This document shows positions 21,016 to 30,333 of a stretch of 64,000 nucleotides of DNA, piece after piece. Position numbers and translations under genes: made by a program. Under the pieces are notes generated by a model, which made no database searches, was not told the DNA's origin, and saw only the letters and a program-made list of their open reading frames with translations. Source of the DNA: Sulfurifustis variabilis (lineage in GTDB: Bacteria; Pseudomonadota; Gammaproteobacteria; Acidiferrobacterales; Sulfurifustaceae); assembly GCF_002355415.1 (NCBI RefSeq), contig NZ_AP014936.1, positions 992,001-1,056,000 on the forward strand. Reading direction: 5' to 3'. The first letter of the stretch is position 1, and each line of letters starts with the position of its first letter.

Positions 21016-22626
21016 ATGCCGAAAACAGAGACGTCTTTCGTGCAAACGGAACTCGAGCGGCGGCTCGCGCGCCTGGAGGATGCCGGCGCCCGGCTCGCGG
21101 GCGGGAGCAAGGGCATCGAGAAGGAAAGCCTGCGGATCACGCCGGCGGGCGAGATCGCCCGGACGCCGCACCCGGCGGGCCTCGGCTCCGCGCTGACCCA
21201 CCCCTACATCACCACCGATTTCTCGGAGGCGCTCCCGGAGCTGCGCACGCCGCCGCTCGCCGACACGGCGGCGGTGCTGGCGTTTCTCGACGAGCTCCAC
21301 CGCGCCGTCTACGCCGGTCTGGGAGACGAGCTGCTCTGGGCGGCGAGCATGCCGTGCCGTGTGCGCGGCGACGAGAGCATCCCGATCGCGCAGTACGGGA
21401 CGTCGAACGTCGGCCGCATGAAGCGCGTGTACCGCCTGGGGCTCGCGCATCGGTACGGCCGGGCGATGCAGGCGATCGCCGGCGTGCACTTCAACTACTC
21501 CCTGCCCGACGCCTTCTGGCCGCTATACCGGACGGCCGAGGGCGACACGCGGCCGCTGCCCGAGTTCGTCGCGGACCGGTACTTCGCCCTCGTGCGCAAC
21601 TTCCAGCGCGTCGGCTGGCTCGTGTGCTACCTGTTCGGCGCCTCGCCGGCGATCGATCGCTCCTTCCTCGGCGGTTGTCGCGACGGCCTCGCCTCCCTCG
21701 ACGCGGGGACCTGCTTCGCGCCGCACGCGACGTCGCTGCGCATGAGCGACATCGGTTACACCAACAAGGCGCAGGCGGGCCTCGCGATCTCCTACGACAG
21801 TCTCTCGGCGTACGTGGAGACCCTCTGCCGCGCCACGCGCACGCCATACCCCGAGTTCGAGCGTATCGGCGTCGTCGTCGACGGCGAGTACCGCCAGCTC
21901 AACGCGCACGTGCTCCAGATCGAGAACGAGTTCTACAGCGCCATCCGCCCGAAGCAGCCGATCCGCCCGGGCGAGAAGCCGACGCTCGCGCTCGCGCGCC
22001 GCGGCGTGCGCTACGTCGAGGTGCGCTCGCTCGACGTGAACCCGTACGAGCCGCTCGGCGTGAGCGAGCCCGAGCTGCGCTTCCTCGAGGCGCTGCTGAT
22101 CGGCTGCCTCCTGGCCGACAGCCCGGTGATCGCCGCGGCGGAGCGGGACGAGATCGAGCACAACCAGCAGGCGGTGACGCGACGCGGGCGCGAGGCGGGC
22201 CTCCGGCTCCGGCGCGGAGCGGGGACGATCGCGCTCGCGGACTGGGCGCTCGAAACGCTCGAGGCCATCCGGCCGGTGTGCGCCCGGCTCGACGCCGAGG
22301 CCGGGAGCGGGGCTTACGTGCGGGCGCTCGAGTCGCAGATCGAGCGCGTGCGCCGACCCGAGACCACGGTGTCGGCGCGCCTGCTGGAGGAGATGCGTGC
22401 CGAAGGCCGCGGTTTCTGCGCGATGGGCATGCGCCTCTCGGGCGAGCACGCGGCGGCCTTTCGCTCACGCCCGCTGGAGGAGGCGCGTCGGCTGCACTAC
22501 GAGGGGCTGGCGGCGCAGTCCGTCTCCCGCCAGTCGGAGCTCGAGGCGGCGGACCGGATCGGCTTCGAGGAGTACCTGGCGCGCTACTTCGCGCAGGATC
22601 TGGCGTGCCCGGCGGCTACTTCCTGA
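21016..22626 (+). CDS. gshA: glutamate-cysteine ligase, type 1
   Basis: GshA makes gamma-glutamylcysteine, the first step of glutathione synthesis. The 536-residue protein has GGSKGIEKESLRI near the start, TDFSEALPEL, GVHFNYSLPD and RSLDVNPYEPLG, all characteristic of the type 1 (E. coli-like, about 518 residues) family. I used the ATG at 21016; the frame is open to 20968 with unrelated residues. No gshB is in the window. Confidence 0.95.
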   Translation: MPKTETSFVQTELERRLARLEDAGARLAGGSKGIEKESLRITPAGEIARTPHPAGLGSALTHPYITTDFSEALPELRTPPLADTAAVLAFLDELHRAVYAGLGDELLWAASMPCRVRGDESIPIAQYGTSNVGRMKRVYRLGLAHRYGRAMQAIAGVHFNYSLPDAFWPLYRTAEGDTRPLPEFVADRYFALVRNFQRVGWLVCYLFGASPAIDRSFLGGCRDGLASLDAGTCFAPHATSLRMSDIGYTNKAQAGLAISYDSLSAYVETLCRATRTPYPEFERIGVVVDGEYRQLNAHVLQIENEFYSAIRPKQPIRPGEKPTLALARRGVRYVEVRSLDVNPYEPLGVSEPELRFLEALLIGCLLADSPVIAAAERDEIEHNQQAVTRRGREAGLRLRRGAGTIALADWALETLEAIRPVCARLDAEAGSGAYVRALESQIERVRRPETTVSARLLEEMRAEGRGFCAMGMRLSGEHAAAFRSRPLEEARRLHYEGLAAQSVSRQSELEAADRIGFEEYLARYFAQDLACPAATS

Positions 22627-22668
22627 ATTCCTCTCCGCGGGAAGCGGGTCCCTCGCGGGGCGGGGAGC

Positions 22669-23661
22669 CTAGGACGCGCTGGCGAGCGTGCGCCGGTGCT
22701 TGGCGGCGGCCTGCTGGGTCTTGAGCAGCCAGTCGCGGATGCGGCTCGAGTCGCCGTACTTGCTCAGCTTGCCCCAGGAATTGAGCAGGACGATCGTGAG
22801 CGGGCGGTCGGCGATCTGCGCGCGCATGACGAGGCAGTTCCCCGCGTCGGACGTGTAACCCGTCTTGCTGAGCGCGATGTCCCAGCGGTCGCTGCGCACG
22901 AGGCGGTTGGTGTTGACGAAGCCGACCGGACGTCCGGTCCGGAGATCGGTCAGCTGGAAGGTGGGCGTGGTGGAAAGCTCCGCGATGAGCGGGTAGCGCT
23001 CCACCGCGGTGGCGAGGCGCGCGAGATCGGCCGCCGTCGAGACGTTGCCGCTGTGCAGGCCGCTCGAGTCGGCGAACCGGCTGTGCGCCATGCCGAGCGC
23101 GCGCGCCTTGGCATTCATCGCGTCGATCATCGCGCCGGTGCCGCCCGGGTAGGTGCGCGCGAGGGCGGCCGCCGCGCGGTTGTCGGAGGCGGCGAGCGCG
23201 GCGTGGAGCGCATCGCGACGGGTGAGCACCGTGCCGAAGCGCAGCCGGGAACCCGAGCCGCGCAGACGGTCGCGGTCGTCCCGCGTGATCTCGATCGGTT
23301 CGTCCATCGGCAGTCGGGCGTCGAGGAGCACCATCGCGGTCATGAGCTTCGTGAGGGACGCGATCGGTCGCGGCTGATCGACGTTGCGCTCGTAGAGGGG
23401 GATGCCGTCGTACTCGTCCAGGATGAGCGCGACCCCCGAGCGCAGCGCGAGCCGCTCCGGCCGGCCGATCTCGATGAGCTCGGCCGCGCTCACGAACGCG
23501 GGCGGGCGCGTGGCGGCCGGCTTCGGTGCCTCGGCATTCGCCGGCGGGCTTTCCTCGGCGACGGCGGGCGTGAAGGCCGACGTGTCCGACAGGAAAACGG
23601 AAAGGCCGATCGCCAGACCGACGGCGGCCCAGAGGGCTCCCAGTTCTTTGGTTCGCGACAT
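22669..23661 (-). CDS. pbpG: PBP7-like D-Ala-D-Ala endopeptidase (S11)
   Basis: This periplasmic serine peptidase acts on peptidoglycan cross-links. The 330-residue protein has an N-terminal signal segment (LWAAVGLAIGLSVFL), then SxxK as ASLTK (serine near residue 103), SDN near 160 and KTG near 267. This is the full triad of S11 penicillin-binding proteins. Length fits PbpG/PBP7 rather than DacA, which has an extra C-terminal domain. The ATG has no clear ribosome-binding site. The gene is convergent with gshA. Confidence 0.87.
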   Translation of the reverse strand: MSRTKELGALWAAVGLAIGLSVFLSDTSAFTPAVAEESPPANAEAPKPAATRPPAFVSAAELIEIGRPERLALRSGVALILDEYDGIPLYERNVDQPRPIASLTKLMTAMVLLDARLPMDEPIEITRDDRDRLRGSGSRLRFGTVLTRRDALHAALAASDNRAAAALARTYPGGTGAMIDAMNAKARALGMAHSRFADSSGLHSGNVSTAADLARLATAVERYPLIAELSTTPTFQLTDLRTGRPVGFVNTNRLVRSDRWDIALSKTGYTSDAGNCLVMRAQIADRPLTIVLLNSWGKLSKYGDSSRIRDWLLKTQQAAAKHRRTLASAS

Positions 23662-23858
23662 TTATTATTGGGTCTAGAGCGCGCTGATCCCGTAATAGTA
23701 GTAGCTGTACGGCGCACGTGCGGCCCGTATGCGCAGGAGAGAGGTTAAGGGAGAGAGACGGCGGTCCGGGGACCGCAGGTCGGGCGGGCGAAGACGCTCG
23801 GCGGGGGTCGATCAGGAACGGTGAGCGGGGCGAAAAGCGCGGGGCCGGTCGGGTGCGA

Positions 23859-25898
23859 TCAGGATTCCTCGCTCGGGCGGTACTGTTTCGCGAGCTTCTG
23901 CTGGAGGGCCGGCGGCACCGGTTCGTAGTGGCTGGACTCCATCCCGTAGGCGCCTTCGCCGCCGGTGAGCGACTTGAGGCGCGAGGCGTAGTCGCTCATC
24001 TCGCCGAGCGGCACGAGGGCGGACACGGCCACCATCCCGCCCGCCTGCGGCTGGGTGTCGTTGATGCGGCCGCGGCGCTGGGCGAGGTCGCCGGTGATGT
24101 CGCCCACCTTCTCGCCCGGCACCGTCACCTCGACCCGCACGATCGGTTCGAGCAGGATCGGCCCCGCCTTGAGGAAGGCGTCGAGCACCGCCTTGCGGCC
24201 GGCGGTGATGAACGAGACCTCCTGCGAATCCACCGGATGGTGCTTCCCGCCGTGCACGACCACGCGCACGTCCTCGATCGGGTAGCCCGCGAGCGAGCCC
24301 GCGGCGAGCGCCTGGCGCACCCCTTTCTCGACCGCCGGGATGAACTGATTCGGGATCGCCCCGCCCACGACCCGGTCCACGAACTCGAAACCGGCGCCGC
24401 GCGGCAGCGGCTCGATGCGCAGGAACACCTCGCCGAACTGCCCCGCGCCGCCGGTCTGCTTCTTGTGGCGGTGGTGGCCCTCGGCCGCGCGCGTGACCGT
24501 CTCGCGATAGGGGATGGCCGGCGGGTGCGTCTTCACCTCGACGTGATAGCGCTTCGCGATGCGCTCGAGCGCGATGCGCAGGTGCAGCTCGCCCATCGCG
24601 CGCAGAACGAGCTCGTGCGCGGAGCGCTCGAGCACGAGGCAGGGATCCTCCCCGGTGAGCTTGTCGAGGGCGTCGAAGAGCTTCTGCTCGTCGCCGCGGG
24701 TCGCGGCCTCGATCGCGATGCCAACCATCGGCGCCGGCAGCTTGCCGAGCGCCGGCCGTACGCCGTCCTCGTCGTGGGAGTTGTGCAGGATCGCGTCGAG
24801 ATGGATCTCGTCGATCTTCCCGACCGCGCGGATGTCGCCCGGCACGCCGTCCTCGCACTCGAGGTACTGCTTGCCCTGCAGCCGGAACAGGTGCCCCACC
24901 TTGAACGGCTTGCGCCCCTCGTCGACGAAAAGCTGCGTGTCCTTGTCGATCACGCCCTGGTGGATGCGAAACACGCCCAGCTTGCCGACGTAGGGGTCGT
25001 GCGTCACCTTGAAGACGTGCGCGAGGATGTGCTGCGGGTCGGCGACGGGCTCCGGGTGGATCTCCGCGCCTTCGCCGCGCTTGAGATCGCGGAACGGGTG
25101 CGGGTTGCCCTCGAGCGGATTGGGCGCGAGCTCGGCCAGGACCTCGAGCAGCTCCTCGATCCCCGCGCCGGTGCGCGCCGACGTGAAACAGACGGGCGTG
25201 AGGTGACCCTCGCGCAGCGCCTTCTCGAAGGGGTCGTGCAGTTTCGCGGGCTCGATGTCGCCCTGGGCCAGGTAGTCGTCCATGAGGCGCTCGTCCAGCT
25301 CCACGACCTGATCGACGACGGCCGTGTGCGCCGTGCGCGCCGACGAGAAGCGCGTCTCGGCCGAGGCATGGAAGAAGCAGTCGACGACCCGCTCACCGTC
25401 CCTGGCCGGCAGGTTGAGCGGCAGGCACTCGCGGCCGAAGACATCGTGGATCTCGTCGAGCAGGCGCGGAAGGTTCGAGTCCGCCGCGTCGATCTTGTTG
25501 ACGATGATCATGCGGCAGAAGCGGTTCGCCGCGGCCCACTCCATCACGCGCCGCGTCACCGACTCGATGCCGGTCTGCGCGTTCACGACGACGGCGATGG
25601 TCTCGACCGCGGGCAGCGCGGCGAACGTGTGCCCGAGAAAATCGGGAAGGCCGGGCGTGTCGATGAGGTTGAGGTGGCGGCCGTGGTAATCGCATCCGAC
25701 CACGGCCGCGCTTAAGGAGTGGCGGTAGTCCCGTTCCTCCGGGTCGAAGTCGCAGACCGTCGTGCCCTTCTCGACGCTGCCCGGGCTCGACACCGCACCG
25801 GCCCGGTGCAGCAGGGCCTCGACGAGCGTCGTCTTGCCGGCCGCCGCGTGCCCGACCAGCGCGATGTTGCGGATGTCCTCGGTGCGGTACGCGCCCAT
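23859..25898 (-). CDS. elongation factor G-like GTPase (EF-G2 type)
   Basis: The 679-residue protein has the EF-G domain plan with G1 (GHAAAGKTTL), G3 (DTPGLPDF) and G4 (NKIDAAD). The switch I region reads EERDYRHSLSAAVV where translocating EF-G has an RGITI motif, which marks the EF-G-like paralogue group (PRK12740-type). It is not next to rpsL, rpsG or tuf, as a main fusA usually is. Members of this group lack proven translocase activity, and some have ribosome-associated roles. The ATG at 25898 is supported by GAGGGAC just upstream. Confidence 0.85.
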   Translation of the reverse strand: MGAYRTEDIRNIALVGHAAAGKTTLVEALLHRAGAVSSPGSVEKGTTVCDFDPEERDYRHSLSAAVVGCDYHGRHLNLIDTPGLPDFLGHTFAALPAVETIAVVVNAQTGIESVTRRVMEWAAANRFCRMIIVNKIDAADSNLPRLLDEIHDVFGRECLPLNLPARDGERVVDCFFHASAETRFSSARTAHTAVVDQVVELDERLMDDYLAQGDIEPAKLHDPFEKALREGHLTPVCFTSARTGAGIEELLEVLAELAPNPLEGNPHPFRDLKRGEGAEIHPEPVADPQHILAHVFKVTHDPYVGKLGVFRIHQGVIDKDTQLFVDEGRKPFKVGHLFRLQGKQYLECEDGVPGDIRAVGKIDEIHLDAILHNSHDEDGVRPALGKLPAPMVGIAIEAATRGDEQKLFDALDKLTGEDPCLVLERSAHELVLRAMGELHLRIALERIAKRYHVEVKTHPPAIPYRETVTRAAEGHHRHKKQTGGAGQFGEVFLRIEPLPRGAGFEFVDRVVGGAIPNQFIPAVEKGVRQALAAGSLAGYPIEDVRVVVHGGKHHPVDSQEVSFITAGRKAVLDAFLKAGPILLEPIVRVEVTVPGEKVGDITGDLAQRRGRINDTQPQAGGMVAVSALVPLGEMSDYASRLKSLTGGEGAYGMESSHYEPVPPALQQKLAKQYRPSEES

Positions 25899-25989
25899 GT
25901 CCCTCCTTCGCCCGCCCCGCGCCGGAGCCCCTCCTCGCAACGCGGGCTGTCCTGCACCTCCTCGCATTTTACTCCGCGGCGTCGCCGCG

Positions 25990-28140
25990 TCACGCGGAAG
26001 CGCGGCGAAGGAGAAAGCAGTGATGAATTCGCGGGTTGCGCTCGAAGTCTTTCGGAATCGTGCGTCGCGTGATGTCCTCGATCTCGAGGCCGGAAAGCGC
26101 GTCGCGGTCGAGCTTGAAGCGCCGCAGGTTCGTGGAAAAAACGAGGAGCCCTCCGGGGGCGAGGAGGCGCGCGGTGTCGCGCAGGAGCGGGACGTGGTCG
26201 CGCTGCACGTCGAGCGTGCCCTCCATGCGCTTGGAACGCGAGAACGTGGGCGGATCGAGAAAAACGAGGTCGTAGCGCCGGTCGCGGTTCGTCTCCAGCC
26301 ACCCGAGTACGTCGGCCTGGACGAGCTCGTGCGGGCCGCGCGCGAGGCCGTTGAGGTCGAAGTTGCGCCGCGCCCAGTCGAGATAGGTGCGCGACATGTC
26401 TACCGTGGTCGTCGCCGCCGCGCCGCCGATCGCCGCGTGCACCGTGGCGGTGCCCGTGTAGCCGAAGAGGTTCAGGAAGCGCTTGCCGGCGGCGAGGCCG
26501 CGCAGCATCTCGCGCGTCGCGCGGTGGTCGAGAAAGAGACCGGTGTCGAGGTAGTCGGTGAAGTTGACGAGAAAGCGGCACGGACCTTCGCGCACCTCGT
26601 GGAACTCGCCGCTCTCCGCCTGCTTCTCGTACTGCGACCCGCGCCGCTGCCGTTCGCGGACCTTGAAGAACATCTGAGCGGGCTCGATCGCGAGTACCTC
26701 GGGGATCACGGCCAGCGCCTCCTTCAGGCGCCGCTCCGCCTTGCGCGGATCGAGGGTGAGCGGAGGCGCGTACTCCTGCACATGCACGTAGCGCCGATCG
26801 GACTCGTAGACGTCGATCGCGAGGTTGTACTCGTGCAGGTCGGCGTCGTAGACGCGGTAGCAGCCGATGTCCTGTCGCCTGGCCCAGCGCCCGAAGTGCC
26901 GCAGGTCCTTGCGCAGGCGGTTGGCGAACATGTCGGCGCCGGCGCCCGCCTCGGCGGCCGTCTCGCGGCCGCGGACGAACCGTTCGTCCCTGATGTCGAA
27001 GTGCAGCAGCCGGCACTCGATGGCGCCGTTCCAGAGCGTGTGCATGCGGTGCGCGCGCAGGCCCATGTGCTTGCCGAGATCGGGGTTGCCCGTGAACACC
27101 GCCGCCGCCCAGCCGCCGTAGCAGCGCTTGAGCGCGTCGCCGAGCTCGGCGTAGAGCGCGGGCAGCTCGCGCAGGTCGCCGAGGCGCTCGCCGTAGGGCG
27201 GGTTGGCGACGACCAGGCCCGTCGAAACGGTCTCCGCGCGGCAGTCGGCAAGACTCCTTCGCTCGATCTCGATACGACCCGTGAGGCCGGCACGGGTGAC
27301 GTTGATGCGGGCCGCCTTCACCGCGGCGGCGTCGTGGTCGTAACCGCGGATCGGGGGCAGGCGCTCGAGCCCCGCCGCGCGTCGCTCGCGCGCCTCGTCG
27401 AGCAGCGCCCGCCAGACATCCGGGTCGTGGCCGCGCCAGCCGAGGAAGCCGAAGTAATCCCGCGCGAGCCCCGGCGCGATGTCGGCGGCGAGGAGCGCGG
27501 CTTCGATCGGCAGCGTGCCCGAGCCGCACATGGGATCGACGAGCGCGTCGCCGCGCGCGGCGAGCTCCGGCCAGCGCGCGCGCAGCAGGATCGCCGCCGC
27601 GAGGTTCTCCTTGAGCGGCGCCGCGACGCCCTCGGCGCGATGACCGCGCCGATGCAGGGCCTCACCGGCGAGATCGACGCTCACCGTCGCGGCGTCGCGA
27701 TGGAGGTAAACGTTCACGCGGAGGTCGGGGCGCGCCGTGTCGACGGACGGCCGCACGCCGAACCGCGCGCGGAACTGGTCCACCATGGCGTCCTTGACCT
27801 TGAGCGCGGCGTAGCGCGAATGGGTGATCGCGGAGTCGGAGACGTTCAGGTCGACGGCGAGCGTGCCTTCCGGGCGCAGGTGCTCGTTCCAGTCGACGGT
27901 CAGCACGCCTTCGTAAAGCGCCTCGGGGGAGGGCGCGTCGAAGCCGGTGATCGGCAGGAGGATGCGCGAGGCGAGGCGCGACCAGAGGCAGGCGCGGTAG
28001 GCGGTCGCGAGAGGGCCGGCGAAGGCGACGCCGGCGCGGGTCTCGCGCACGTCCGCGGCGCCGAGGGCGCGCAGCTCCTCGACCAGCAGACCCTCGAGGC
28101 CTTTGGCGCAGGGCGCGAAGAAGCGCGAAAGGGCGGACAT
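25990..28140 (-). CDS. rlmKL: 23S rRNA m2G2445/m7G2069 methyltransferase
   Basis: RlmKL modifies 23S rRNA at G2445 and G2069. The 716-residue protein begins with a THUMP-type domain, then the first methyltransferase (DPMCGSGTLPIEAAL near 180, ANPPYGERLG near 305). The second methyltransferase occupies about residues 430-716 (FLNLFGYTGTATVHAA, then VFLDPPTFSRS). Both catalytic NPPY/DPPT-type motifs are present. The length matches the fused gammaproteobacterial enzyme. It starts at ATG and is divergent from the DUF411 gene. Confidence 0.95.
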   Translation of the reverse strand: MSALSRFFAPCAKGLEGLLVEELRALGAADVRETRAGVAFAGPLATAYRACLWSRLASRILLPITGFDAPSPEALYEGVLTVDWNEHLRPEGTLAVDLNVSDSAITHSRYAALKVKDAMVDQFRARFGVRPSVDTARPDLRVNVYLHRDAATVSVDLAGEALHRRGHRAEGVAAPLKENLAAAILLRARWPELAARGDALVDPMCGSGTLPIEAALLAADIAPGLARDYFGFLGWRGHDPDVWRALLDEARERRAAGLERLPPIRGYDHDAAAVKAARINVTRAGLTGRIEIERRSLADCRAETVSTGLVVANPPYGERLGDLRELPALYAELGDALKRCYGGWAAAVFTGNPDLGKHMGLRAHRMHTLWNGAIECRLLHFDIRDERFVRGRETAAEAGAGADMFANRLRKDLRHFGRWARRQDIGCYRVYDADLHEYNLAIDVYESDRRYVHVQEYAPPLTLDPRKAERRLKEALAVIPEVLAIEPAQMFFKVRERQRRGSQYEKQAESGEFHEVREGPCRFLVNFTDYLDTGLFLDHRATREMLRGLAAGKRFLNLFGYTGTATVHAAIGGAAATTTVDMSRTYLDWARRNFDLNGLARGPHELVQADVLGWLETNRDRRYDLVFLDPPTFSRSKRMEGTLDVQRDHVPLLRDTARLLAPGGLLVFSTNLRRFKLDRDALSGLEIEDITRRTIPKDFERNPRIHHCFLLRRASA

Positions 28141-28252
28141 GGGAGGCGCGTTGTAGCCGAACCGGCGTCGCAGGGCAATCGATCGGCGCTGCCGGTGGTT
28201 CGGTCTGCGCCCGTTGCGCCATAATGGGGCCTCACGCCCGAGGAGAAGGGAA

Positions 28253-28705
28253 ATGCGCGCGTCGGCCCGTTACGGTCTCATGGTCCTCCTGCTGGGGTTC
28301 GCGGGCGGGATCGTCTTCTGGTCCGTGCAGGGGTCGGCGGGCGAGGTGACGGTCTACAAGTCGCCGACATGCGGTTGCTGCAAGGAGTGGGTGAAGCACC
28401 TCGAGGCGAACGGCTTCGAGGTCACGACCCGGGACGTCGGCGACGTCACGCCGCAGAAGGCGAAGCACGGCGTACGCCCCGAGCTCGCTTCCTGTCATAC
28501 TGCGCTGGTGGACGGGTACGTGGTCGAGGGCCATGTGCCCGCGGCCGATCTGAAGCGGCTGCTCCGGGAGCGTCCGGCGGTGAAAGGGCTTTCCGTTCCC
28601 GGCATGCCCATGGGGTCGCCGGGCATGGAAGGCCCCTACAAGGAACGGTACGACGTGCTGACCTTCGACGACGCCGGCCGCACGACCGTGTACGCCCGCC
28701 ACTAG
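28253..28705 (+). CDS. DUF411 family exported metal-binding protein
   Basis: The 150-residue protein has an N-terminal membrane anchor or signal (YGLMVLLLGFAGGIVFW) and the DUF411 signature VYKSPTCGCCKEWVKHL. The CGCC motif is suited to copper binding, and DUF411 genes often accompany copper-handling genes. Later conserved parts are ELASCHTALVDGYVVEGHVP and GLSVPGMPMGSPGME. The start is set by AGGAGAAGGG just upstream. No copper pump or oxidase gene is adjacent, so a copper role is inferred from the family only. Confidence 0.85.
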   Translation: MRASARYGLMVLLLGFAGGIVFWSVQGSAGEVTVYKSPTCGCCKEWVKHLEANGFEVTTRDVGDVTPQKAKHGVRPELASCHTALVDGYVVEGHVPAADLKRLLRERPAVKGLSVPGMPMGSPGMEGPYKERYDVLTFDDAGRTTVYARH

Positions 28706-28861
28706 CGGCACCCGGCCAGAGGCGTTCCGAGGACTTTCGCGGTTCGCGGGCGCCGCGCTCGAACCGCTTTCCGGAAACCCCTTCACGGCGTGGCATCGGA
28801 CCGGTTTGCGGCCGCGCGCGATGCTCGCCGAGAATGGCGCTTGCAAGGAGAGCCGCGCCGG

Positions 28862-29911
28862 ATGGATCCGCTGCCCGTATCCTTCACCCGCAAAGTCCTC
28901 ATCGCCAGCGCGATCTCGCTCGCGGTGGTGCTCGGCGTCTGGTTCCTGTTCCACACCGCTCAGATCGTGCTGCTGTTCTACGTCGGCGTGCTGCTCGCCC
29001 TCGTGCTGCACGCGGGCGCGGGGGTGCTCGGCCGTTACCTCCGCATTCCCGGCGTCTGGTCGCTCGTCGCCTTTCTTCTCCTCCTCGTAGCGGCGTTCTG
29101 GCTGGTCGGGCGCCTGCTCGCGCCGCCGGTGGCCGATCAGCTGAACCAGCTCGGGGACCAGCTGCCGGAAGCGGTCGAGCGTCTCGAAGAACGGGCGCGC
29201 CAGTACCCGCTGGTGCGCCGCGCGCTCGATCAGCTGCCCGGCGCCGTCGAGACCGTGCAGCAGACGGACTGGCTCGCCGGCGTGCGCGGGCTCTTCTCGG
29301 TCACGGCCGCCGTCCTGACGGGCGTCGCGGTGTTTCTCGCCGTCGGGATCTACCTCGCCGCCGACCCGGCGGCATACACCCACGTCCTGGTGCAGCTCTT
29401 TCCGGTCGCGCGCCGGCGGCGCATCGCGGCGGTGCTCGAGCGCCTGGGTCATGTGCTTCGCATGTGGCTGCTCGGCCGTGCCCTCGGGATGACCTTCGTG
29501 GGCATGCTCACCGCGATCGGACTGTTCGCTCTGGACATGCCGCTCGCGCTCGCGCTCGGCCTCATCGCGGGTCTGCTCGACTTTATCCCCAACATCGGGC
29601 CGCTGCTCGCCGCCGTGCCGGCGCTGCTGATCGCCCTGATGGAGGGTCCCACCCTCGCGCTTTACGTGGCTGCGCTCTATCTCGGAATCCAGGCGCTCGA
29701 AGGGTATCTGATCGTCCCGCTCATCGAGCAGAAGGTGGTGCGCATCGCGCCGGCGCTCAACGTCATCGGCCAGATTCTGCTCACCGTGATGTTCGGCTTT
29801 CTCGGCCTCTTGCTCGCGACGCCGCTCATCGTCATGCTAATGGTTCTCGTCCAGGAGCTTTACATCAAGGACGTGCTCGAAGCCGGCCGATCCCGTCCCG
29901 AACCCGGCTGA
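28862..29911 (+). CDS. AI-2E family transporter
   Basis: A 349-residue inner-membrane protein starting at ATG. It has two N-terminal helices (residues 10-30 and 37-55), a helix near 65-80, a soluble loop rich in charged residues (about 90-140), and four or more C-terminal helices. It carries GLLDFIPNIGPLLAAVPA and EGYLIVPLIEQKVVRIAP, typical of the AI-2E/PerM permease family. The substrate is unknown; family members include AI-2 exporters and Na+/H+ antiporters. A small DUF3775 gene follows after 34 bp. Confidence 0.87.
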   Translation: MDPLPVSFTRKVLIASAISLAVVLGVWFLFHTAQIVLLFYVGVLLALVLHAGAGVLGRYLRIPGVWSLVAFLLLLVAAFWLVGRLLAPPVADQLNQLGDQLPEAVERLEERARQYPLVRRALDQLPGAVETVQQTDWLAGVRGLFSVTAAVLTGVAVFLAVGIYLAADPAAYTHVLVQLFPVARRRRIAAVLERLGHVLRMWLLGRALGMTFVGMLTAIGLFALDMPLALALGLIAGLLDFIPNIGPLLAAVPALLIALMEGPTLALYVAALYLGIQALEGYLIVPLIEQKVVRIAPALNVIGQILLTVMFGFLGLLLATPLIVMLMVLVQELYIKDVLEAGRSRPEPG

Positions 29912-29945
29912 CGCGGGACCGTCCACTGCCCAGGAACGGACAACC

Positions 29946-30332
29946 ATGCTCGACCTCAATCCCGAAACGGTCTGCCGCATCGTCGACAAGGCCCACGAGT
30001 TCCACGCGAAGGAGCAGGTGGTGATTCCGGAGGAGCCCGCCAATCCCTCGGGCGACTGGGCGCGTCAGGTGCTCGCGGATCACGTGGACGATCCCACCTA
30101 CCGCGAGCTCAAGAGCATGATCGAGGACCTGGAGCCCGACCAGCAGGTTTCGCTGGTGGCGCTCATGTGGCTGGGGCGCGGGGACTACGACGAGAGCGAG
30201 TGGAGCGACGCGCTCGCGCAGGCGCGCGACGGCTGGACCGAGCACACGGCGGATTACGTGATCGCCACCCCGCTCGTCGCCGATTACCTCGAGGAAGGGC
30301 TCGCCGCGCTCGGTTACTCCTGCGAGGAGTGA
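29946..30332 (+). CDS. DUF3775 domain protein
   Basis: The 128-residue acidic soluble protein starts at ATG. Its sequence (MLDLNPETVCRIVDKAHEF, then SLVALMWLGRGDYDESEW, then YLEEGLAALGYSCEE) matches the DUF3775 pattern of small acidic helical proteins. Function is unknown. It ends 1 bp from the convergent sirtuin gene and probably shares a transcript with the permease upstream. Confidence 0.8.
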   Translation: MLDLNPETVCRIVDKAHEFHAKEQVVIPEEPANPSGDWARQVLADHVDDPTYRELKSMIEDLEPDQQVSLVALMWLGRGDYDESEWSDALAQARDGWTEHTADYVIATPLVADYLEEGLAALGYSCEE

Positions 30333-30333
30333 G

